Assembly (NCBI GenBank): GCA_024641805.1
Contig: JAHECJ010000180.1
Location: 1-5,611, forward strand
DNA from: Desulfococcus sp.
GTDB taxonomy: Bacteria; Desulfobacterota; Desulfobacteria; Desulfobacterales; Desulfosalsimonadaceae
Length of the DNA stretch: 5,611 bases
Direction: 5' to 3'
The translations under genes were made by a program, and so were the position numbers. Shown one piece after another: positions 1-3,966 of the stretch (position 1 is the first letter of the stretch; each line of letters begins with the position of its first letter). Under the pieces are notes generated by a model. The model saw only the letters and a program-made list of their open reading frames with translations. It was not told the origin of the DNA and ran no database searches.

Positions 1-60
1 ATTCTCTCATTTTCATAACATTAAAAATACCTGAGACCAATTTTGTTTGCTAACAGGCAG

Positions 61-73
61 GGGAGGGAATATG
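61..73 (+). promoter_or_regulatory. Ribosome binding site that fixes the start of the secreted protein
   Basis: GGGAGGG at 61-67 lies three bases before the ATG at 71; counted from the GGAGG core the spacing is four bases. This is short but workable. It favours ATG 71 over the in-frame TTG at 47, which has no purine-rich stretch upstream. Confidence 0.6.
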
Positions 74-595
74 ACGACCAAAATCAGTCTGGTTTTGATG
101 CTGACAGGTTTTTTTTGTCTGTCGATTGCGGCGGATGTTCAGGCCGGTATCAAAAACATCCGGCCGGCTGAAGCCTGTAACATGCTGAACAGTATTGGTT
201 TGCCCACATCAGGCTGGAAGACTTTTTATGATAATGAATGCGGATGTTCCAGTCGTCAAATGCCTATTGGTTCGGGAAATCCCTTTAAAAATTTAATTTC
301 GTTCTATGCGGAGGGCGTCGGGCAAACCGTTGATCAAATCCGGTTGATTGTGAGTGTCCTGAATCCGGAGGAGTCGGAAATGGCGCACGCCGAATTCCAA
401 AAAGCCGCGCAGCTTCTGATTAGCAGACTTACCCCAAGGCCTGCGCCCGAAGACTTTTCAGATGCAATTGCAAATGGCGGGAACCAGACATTTCTGGCCG
501 ATGGGTTTCTCTTTGAGGTGACGCGAAAGGAATGGACAATGACAACGGATTTGGGACCCCGGCAATGTCATGAAATAAAGCTGGTCATCAGATAA
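71..595 (+). CDS. Putative secreted protein of unknown function (174 aa)
   Basis: I do not recognise this protein. The first 25 residues look like a Sec signal peptide: Lys4, a hydrophobic core LVLMLTGFFCL, and a likely cleavage site after ADVQA, leaving a mature protein of about 149 residues. The Cys in the hydrophobic core is not in a lipobox, so a lipoprotein is unlikely. The mature part has four cysteines (C36, C57, C59, C166), with C57-G-C59 inside NECGCSS, which could form disulfides or bind metal outside the cytoplasm. No membrane segment follows the signal peptide. The ATG at 71 is chosen because a purine-rich Shine-Dalgarno-like GGGAGGG sits just before it and the signal peptide starts there. 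A TTG eight codons upstream, in frame, has no ribosome site. The gene is convergent with the PilZ gene, and its stop codon touches an inverted-repeat element. It is probably real, given its length, the signal peptide and the ribosome site. Function unknown. Confidence 0.72.
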   Translation: MTTKISLVLMLTGFFCLSIAADVQAGIKNIRPAEACNMLNSIGLPTSGWKTFYDNECGCSSRQMPIGSGNPFKNLISFYAEGVGQTVDQIRLIVSVLNPEESEMAHAEFQKAAQLLISRLTPRPAPEDFSDAIANGGNQTFLADGFLFEVTRKEWTMTTDLGPRQCHEIKLVIR

Positions 596-717
596 TTCCA
601 ATTCGCATTCAAGCGGCATCTTTGTTGGCTGCGTCGTCGGCTCCTCGAATTACAGGCAGTAAGCCTGCGTCGCCTCCTTCTTGCCGCCTCGATGTCATCT
701 TGAATGCAAAATGGAAT
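595..717. repeat. Inverted-repeat element of about 121-123 bp (MITE- or REP-like)
   Basis: The left arm at 595-613 (ATTCCAATTCGCATTCAAG) and the right arm at 699-717 (CTTGAATGCAAAATGGAAT) are reverse complements at 17 of 19 positions. A further CATC (617-620) pairs with GATG (691-694) across a small internal loop. The centre holds a hairpin CAGGC-AGTAA-GCCTG (653-667). Two interior blocks resemble each other in the same direction: the stretch from 634 (CTGCGTCG...CTCCTCGA) and the stretch from 665 (CTGCGTCG...CCGCCTCGA). The trinucleotide TAA flanks both ends (593-595 and 717-719), as a short target duplication would, but three bases can match by chance. No transposase is encoded, so if mobile it would be moved by an enzyme elsewhere. 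It lies between convergent genes and might also act as a structured transcript end, though there is no T-tract. Seen: the symmetry. Inferred: that it is a dispersed repeat. Confidence 0.6.
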
Positions 718-799
718 AAATAGCGGTGGATGAAAGTCCGGGGCGGTCAAAGAATTGCTGGAGCGGGGGTGCGATGCTCGTGATCCGATCAACGCGGAT

Positions 800-1219
800 T
801 TATGTGGTCCACCAGTCCAGAATCGCCTGTTCAAAATGGACGCCGATCCCTTTTTGATCAATTCGGGCGATCTTGCCGGTTAATTTCATATGTTCTTTTT
901 TGCCAGGATGATCAAAGGACAGGATTACCTGGTCACCCGGCGAAAATTTCGGCAGGATGCTTTTGGGGGATTCAATGAACAGGCCGCCGGCGCTGATGTT
1001 AATGGCAAACCCGTTATAAAGACGATTGCTTACCGTATAGTCGATGTTGATCAGATAGTCCTGCCGGTCGTATTTTCGGCGGATATAATTTGGTTCGCCC
1101 GACCCTTTTCTCTCTACTTCCGTTAAAAGTTTCTGTCGCTCTTCGAACGGCATTTTAAGGATCAGTCCGATCAGTTTTGAGGTAACCAGTGCAATGTTAT
1201 CGTCTTTGTGGGGGCTCAT
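800..1219 (-). CDS. PilZ-domain protein, probable cyclic di-GMP receptor (139 aa)
   Basis: Both signature parts of the PilZ c-di-GMP binding site are present: R48-K-Y-D-R52 (RxxxR) and N74-I-S76-A-G-G79 ([D/N]xSxxG). They are followed by the usual beta-barrel pattern ending in KGIGVHFEQ. Residues 1-45 form a short, mostly helical lead (KMPFEERQKLLTEVER), which is often seen before PilZ domains and may mediate interaction. There is no enzymatic domain, signal peptide or membrane segment, so it should be a cytoplasmic single-domain effector that transmits c-di-GMP levels to an unknown partner in motility, exopolysaccharide or gene control. The start has no strong Shine-Dalgarno. It is kept because the preceding minus-strand promoter fits and the N-terminal helix is PilZ-like. 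It is convergent with the secreted protein gene and divergent from thi4, and nothing shows a link to thiamine synthesis. The family call is secure; the cellular role is unknown. Confidence 0.9.
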   Translation of the reverse strand: MSPHKDDNIALVTSKLIGLILKMPFEERQKLLTEVERKGSGEPNYIRRKYDRQDYLINIDYTVSNRLYNGFAINISAGGLFIESPKSILPKFSPGDQVILSFDHPGKKEHMKLTGKIARIDQKGIGVHFEQAILDWWTT

Positions 1220-1280
1220 AAGGATAGGCTCATTTAAACAAAATTATTTGTCATGATTCTATTTAAACAGTTGAGTAGAT

Positions 1281-1307
1281 ATTATAAAAAAAATCGCCGG
1301 ATGTCAA
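1281..1307 (-). promoter_or_regulatory. Sigma-70-type promoter for the PilZ gene
   Basis: Read on the minus strand, TTGACA (1307-1302) and TATAAT (1286-1281) both match consensus exactly, separated by 15 bases. The spacer is short against the usual 17 but within the tolerated range. Transcription would start near 1274, giving a leader of about 55 bases before the PilZ start codon. No other gene on this strand could use it. Confidence 0.6.
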
Positions 1308-1317
1308 TTTTTAATGA

Positions 1318-1378
1318 TTGGGTTTTTTGATATTTCGATCGGTTGCGTCATATTTTCATCGTTTTTTTGGAAACCCAA
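1318..1378. repeat. Inverted repeat enclosing two similar 13-bp direct repeats in the divergent control region
   Basis: TTGGGTTT (1318-1325) and AAACCCAA (1371-1378) are perfect reverse complements. Between them, GATATTTCGATCG (1329-1341) and CATATTTTCATCG (1349-1361) agree at 10 of 13 positions and are offset by exactly 20 bases, about two helical turns. They lie upstream of both the minus-strand PilZ promoter and the forward thi4 leader. They could be regulator sites or only AT-rich coincidence. Confidence 0.3.
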
Positions 1379-1414
1379 ACCGCATCGGCAAGCCATGACC
1401 GGATTTAATTTTTC

Positions 1415-1440
1415 TTGACAACCGGATCATATTTTACAAC
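1415..1440 (+). promoter_or_regulatory. thi4: Candidate promoter for the thi4 riboswitch transcript
   Basis: TTGACA at 1415-1420 is a perfect -35 hexamer placed just before the riboswitch aptamer, which begins near 1450. The -10 is poor. TACAAC (1435-1440) matches 4 of 6 but leaves only a 14-base spacer, and the hexamer at the ideal 17-base spacing, AACACA, is a bad match. A start near 1447 would suit the aptamer, so position supports the call more than the -10 sequence does. Confidence 0.4.
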
Positions 1441-1449
1441 ACAAAGACA

Positions 1450-1537
1450 TTGTTAGGGGTGTTGCAAGGCAACTGAGAATCCGGATTCCGGGTAACCCTT
1501 GGAACCTGATCAGGATAATACCTGCGAAGGGAAACGA
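1450..1537 (+). ncRNA. TPP riboswitch aptamer (THI box)
   Basis: The conserved TPP-aptamer strings are all present in order: GGGGT (1456-1460), CTGAGA (1473-1478), ACCC followed by GAACCTGAT (1495-1510), GGATAATACC (1513-1522) and GCGAAGGGA (1524-1532). The paired elements can be traced. P1 is 1450-1454 with 1533-1537, P2 is 1455-1460 with 1495-1500, P3 is 1461-1465 with 1469-1473, and P4 is 1505-1507 with 1528-1530. P5 is 1511-1514 with 1521-1524. A small optional P3a hairpin (CCGG-ATT-CCGG) sits at 1481-1491. In this family the CTGAGA side binds the pyrimidine ring of thiamine pyrophosphate and the P4/P5 side holds the pyrophosphate. It precedes thi4, so high TPP should lower expression of thiamine synthesis. 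P1 is weak (five pairs, one G-U), as suits a switch. Confidence 0.96.
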
Positions 1538-1590
1538 AAAATTTTTAAGAAAAAGTGGGCTGCCCTCTTTTTGTAACCGTTTCCTTTTGC
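1524..1590 (+). promoter_or_regulatory. Antiterminator of the TPP riboswitch
   Basis: Bases 1524-1536 (GCGAAGGGAAACG) can pair without a break with 1578-1590 (CGTTTCCTTTTGC): 13 pairs including two G-U. This uses the 3' strands of aptamer helices P5, P4 and P1 and the 5' arm of the terminator, so it excludes both the TPP-bound fold and the terminator. It encloses a small local hairpin (1550-1572: AAAAAG, GGG, loop CTG, CCC, CTTTTT), which would help bring the arms together. Expected state: low TPP, read-through into thi4. Confidence 0.75.
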
Positions 1591-1608
1591 CGGGAAACGG
1601 TTTTTTTT
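1575..1608 (+). terminator. TPP-controlled intrinsic terminator
   Basis: AACCGTTTCC (1575-1584) pairs perfectly with GGAAACGGTT (1593-1602) across an 8-base loop, and eight T residues run from 1601 to 1608, partly within the stem end. This is a textbook Rho-independent terminator placed about 40 bases after the aptamer and 72 bases before thi4. Its 5' arm is shared with the antiterminator, so it should form when TPP stabilises the aptamer. Confidence 0.88.
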
Positions 1609-1680
1609 GTTTTAAGGCTTGCAATCTGATATAACTGCCTGATCATATATGAAATATCTTTAAATAAAAGGAGTGGTCCC

Positions 1681-2454
1681 ATGGCATTGGATGAAGTCAT
1701 TATCACAAAAGCAATTATCGATCGGTATTATGAAAAATTAATCAATAATCTTGAGACAGACGTGGCCATCGTCGGCGGGGGGCCTTCGGGTCTGGTCGCC
1801 GGGTACTATCTTGCGAAAGCGGGCAAAAAAGTGGTGTTGTACGAACGGAAATTAAGCATCGGCGGCGGTATGTGGGGTGGCGGCATGATGTTTAATGAAA
1901 TCGTTGTTCAAAGGGATGCGCTGCATATTTTAGAAGCGTTCGGCATCCGGTTCAGGGAATTCCAGGAAAACTACTACACTGCGGATGCGGTGGAAGCCAT
2001 CAGTTCTTTGACGGCAAAAGCCATTCAGGCGGGTGTTACCGTGTTCAACTGTATTTCCGTGGAAGATGTGATGATGCGTCCGGAAGGAATTACAGGGCTC
2101 GTCATCAACTGGTCACCGGTTGAAATGGCCGGTCTGCATATTGATCCGCTGACGGTTCGGTCGAAGTTCGTGGTGGATGCCACCGGCCATGCCACGGAAG
2201 TCGTGAAGGTGGTGGTTCGAAAAGTCCCGGGTGAGTTGATGACCCCCAGCGGAAAAATTGAAGGCGAAAAGTCCATGTGGGCGGACCATGCGGAAAACCT
2301 GACCATCGAAAATACCCGGGAGGTCTTTCCGGGTCTCTATGTGGCCGGGATGGCGGCCAATGCTACCGCCGGCGGGCCGAGGATGGGACCGATATTCGGC
2401 GGGATGCTGCTCTCCGGAGAAAAGGTGGCGGCTGAACTGGCCGGACGTCTTTAA
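1681..2454 (+). CDS. thi4: Thi4-family sulfide-dependent ADP-thiazole synthase (257 aa)
   Basis: Thi4/THI1 enzymes build the thiazole half of thiamine, as an ADP adduct, from NAD, glycine and a sulfur source in the cytoplasm. An N-terminal Rossmann motif is clear: VAIVGGGPSG (about 28-37) with acidic E55 at the end of the second strand. It is followed by GGGMWGGGMM (61-70), DATGH (166-170) and a C-terminal RMGPIFGGM (234-242). By alignment from memory, H153 in GLHIDP takes the place of yeast Cys205, the cysteine that donates its own sulfur in the suicide reaction. A His there marks the archaeal/bacterial type that uses free sulfide and turns over repeatedly. D155 and H170 are the likely metal-site residues. 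Length and motifs look complete. AAAGGAG (1667-1673) seven bases upstream fixes the start. The TPP riboswitch directly upstream supports the role. It substitutes for the ThiG/ThiS/ThiH or ThiO route, none of which is in this window. The old annotation 'ribose-1,5-bisphosphate isomerase' sometimes attached to archaeal homologues is unlikely here. Confidence 0.95.
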   Translation: MALDEVIITKAIIDRYYEKLINNLETDVAIVGGGPSGLVAGYYLAKAGKKVVLYERKLSIGGGMWGGGMMFNEIVVQRDALHILEAFGIRFREFQENYYTADAVEAISSLTAKAIQAGVTVFNCISVEDVMMRPEGITGLVINWSPVEMAGLHIDPLTVRSKFVVDATGHATEVVKVVVRKVPGELMTPSGKIEGEKSMWADHAENLTIENTREVFPGLYVAGMAANATAGGPRMGPIFGGMLLSGEKVAAELAGRL

Positions 2455-2476
2455 CCGGCAGTTGCAACACGATTGG

Positions 2477-2505
2477 TTCAGGCGCACTGAATTTGACGTT
2501 TTTTT
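2477..2505 (+). terminator. Weak terminator candidate after thi4
   Basis: TTCAG (2477-2481) pairs with CTGAA (2487-2491) across a 5-base loop, and a run of seven T residues follows at 2499-2505. The stem is only five pairs and the T-run starts seven bases late, so termination would be partial at best. Confidence 0.25.
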
Positions 2506-2511
2506 CGTTTG

Positions 2512-2540
2512 CCATTAACGGTTTTTTAATGGATTATAAT
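2512..2540 (+). promoter_or_regulatory. Possible internal promoter with overlapping inverted repeat before thiC
   Basis: TATAAT at 2535-2540 is a perfect -10 hexamer, but nothing at the right distance matches a -35 well (CCATTA at 17 bases, TTGCCA at 20). Just upstream, CCATTAA (2512-2518) and TTAATGG (2526-2532) form a perfect 7-base inverted repeat with a 7-base centre, occupying the -35/spacer region as an operator would. It could give thiC and the fumarase a promoter independent of the riboswitch. In AT-rich DNA a chance TATAAT is quite possible. Confidence 0.3.
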
Positions 2541-2592
2541 GAGTTGTTTAAAGCTTCCGAAAAAATAGGAAAAAATTCGGGTAGTGCTTAAT

Positions 2593-2614
2593 GCGCAAAC
2601 CGGCAAAGCCGCGC
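2593..2614 (+). other. Small GC-rich hairpin in the leader of thiC
   Basis: GCGC (2593-2596), then GGC-AAA-GCC (2602-2610), then GCGC (2611-2614) fold as a bulged hairpin with a five-base AAACC bulge. GCAAA occurs twice in it. It sits 46 bases before thiC. It has no T-tract and matches no riboswitch consensus I can confirm, so the function is unknown. Confidence 0.3.
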
Positions 2615-2659
2615 CGTTTATAAGAATTCATGTTTAAATGAGAGAACAGGTTATATCAT

Positions 2660-3949
2660 ATGACACAGCTAGAACAGGCCAAAAAAAGGTTGATCACAGA
2701 GGCGATGAACCAGGTCGCGGCGGATGAAGGTATTTCAGCCGAAGAGATCCGGCAGCGGGTCGCCGAGGGATCGGTGGTGATCCCGAAAAACATCCATCAT
2801 GCCTTTACCGCCAGGGGCGTGGGCAAGGGGCTGAAAACCAAGATAAACGCCAACATCGGGACATCTCCCAGCCATTTTAATATTGATGAGGAACTGGGAA
2901 AGCTGGATGTGGCGGTGGCCGCCGGCGCGGATGCGGTCATGGATCTTTCCACCGGCGGCGATCTCGCGATGATATTAAGATCAATCATAGCGCATTCGCC
3001 GGTGATGATCGGAACCGTGCCGATTTATAAAACCATCAGCAAGGTGTTTGCGGAAAAGCGGCTGTGCGCCGATGTCACCGAAGATGAGATTTTTGATGAA
3101 ATTGAATATCAGGCAAAATCCGGGGTTGATTTTATTACCGTCCATTGCGGCATTACGCGGGAGAGCATCAACGTATTAAGAAAAAGCAAGCGGATGATGG
3201 GGATTGTATCCCGCGGCGGCAGCCTGATGGCGGAATGGATCATTAAAAATAAAGCGGAAAACCCGTTGTATGAAAAATATGACCGGCTGCTGGAAATCTG
3301 CCGGGAATATGACGTGACGTTGTCTTTGGGTGACGGCCTCCGGCCGGGAACCATTTTTGATGCCGAAGACGGGGCCCAGATTACGGAGATGATCATCCTG
3401 GGGCAGCTGGCGCAGCTGGCACGGGAGGCCGGGGTCCAGGTGATGATTGAAGGGCCCGGCCATGTGCCGCTTTCCCGGATTGCGGGTGATATGAAGATGC
3501 AGAAACGGATTTGCGGCGGTGCGCCGTATTATGTTCTGGGTCCCCTTCCCACGGATATTGCCGCCGGATACGATCATATCACGTCTGCCATCGGCGGCGC
3601 CATTGCCGCTGCAAACGGAGCGGATTTTCTGTGTTATGTCACCCCCGCCGAACACCTGGCACTGCCGACCATTGACGACGTAAGGGAAGGGGTCATTGCA
3701 TCAAAAATTGCCGCCCATATCGGTGACCTGGAAAAAGGGATTGCCTCCGCATGGGCGCGGGACCGGAAAATGTCGGAGGCCCGAAACCGGTTTGACTGGC
3801 AGACCATGTTTGAGGTATGCATTGATCCGGAAAAAGCAAAAAGAGTGCGTCTTGGCAGTGAAGACAAGGATCGGGATGTCTGTACCATGTGCGGTGATTT
3901 GTGTGCATTAAAAACCCACGCCCGGGCGTTTGGTGATGATGAAAAATAG
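2660..3949 (+). CDS. thiC: Phosphomethylpyrimidine synthase ThiC (429 aa)
   Basis: ThiC is a non-canonical radical-SAM enzyme that rearranges aminoimidazole ribotide into HMP phosphate, the pyrimidine half of thiamine, releasing formate and CO. Family motifs run through the protein: NANIGTS (63-69), DLSTGGD (95-101), VHCGI (161-165), SRGGS (184-188), LGDGLRPG (223-230), IEGPGHVP (263-270), the block from APYYVLGPLPTD to AGYDHITSAIGG (288-313), and TPAEHL (328-333). H268 and H332 are among the conserved histidines expected at the metal site. The C-terminal 4Fe-4S cysteines are C408, C411 and C415, spaced CX2CX3C rather than the CX2CX4C of E. coli-type ThiC. Together with the 429-residue length (E. 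coli-type is over 600), this fits the short anaerobe/archaeal subgroup. BzaF-type hydroxybenzimidazole synthase is a close paralogue, but the TPP riboswitch and thi4 upstream favour ThiC. The ribosome site is modest (GAGAACAGG, about 9 bases before ATG). The thi4-thiC gap is 205 bases. Confidence 0.93.
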   Translation: MTQLEQAKKRLITEAMNQVAADEGISAEEIRQRVAEGSVVIPKNIHHAFTARGVGKGLKTKINANIGTSPSHFNIDEELGKLDVAVAAGADAVMDLSTGGDLAMILRSIIAHSPVMIGTVPIYKTISKVFAEKRLCADVTEDEIFDEIEYQAKSGVDFITVHCGITRESINVLRKSKRMMGIVSRGGSLMAEWIIKNKAENPLYEKYDRLLEICREYDVTLSLGDGLRPGTIFDAEDGAQITEMIILGQLAQLAREAGVQVMIEGPGHVPLSRIAGDMKMQKRICGGAPYYVLGPLPTDIAAGYDHITSAIGGAIAAANGADFLCYVTPAEHLALPTIDDVREGVIASKIAAHIGDLEKGIASAWARDRKMSEARNRFDWQTMFEVCIDPEKAKRVRLGSEDKDRDVCTMCGDLCALKTHARAFGDDEK

Positions 3950-3966
3950 AAAATCAGGAGTCTGAA

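Noticed and set aside
783..799. ATCCG/CGGAT hairpin immediately after the PilZ stop codon as a terminator.
   Set aside because: The stem has five pairs, no T-tract follows on the minus strand, and the next bases are GC-rich.
720..799. Possible gene remnant between the repeat element and the PilZ gene.
   Set aside because: Translations in the frames I tried show no family resemblance; nothing can be supported.
568..861. Arg-rich minus-strand open frame of 97 codons.
   Set aside because: It runs through the inverted-repeat element and overlaps the ends of both flanking genes; the Arg-rich stretch comes from the repeat sequence and no protein-like pattern is seen.
1216..1233. Five-codon minus-strand frame whose ATGA overlaps the PilZ start codon, suggesting a coupled leader peptide.
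   Set aside because: It has no ribosome site and no notable codon content; such short frames arise easily by chance.
2591..2620. Resemblance of the GCAAACC...GCAAAGCC strings to the GEMM-I (c-di-GMP) riboswitch, tempting given the PilZ gene nearby.
   Set aside because: The spacing between strings is far too short for the P2 arm, and the rest of the conserved aptamer is missing.
2455..2659. A second TPP riboswitch in front of thiC.
   Set aside because: None of the CTGAGA, ACCTGAT or GGATAAT-type conserved strings occurs in the gap.
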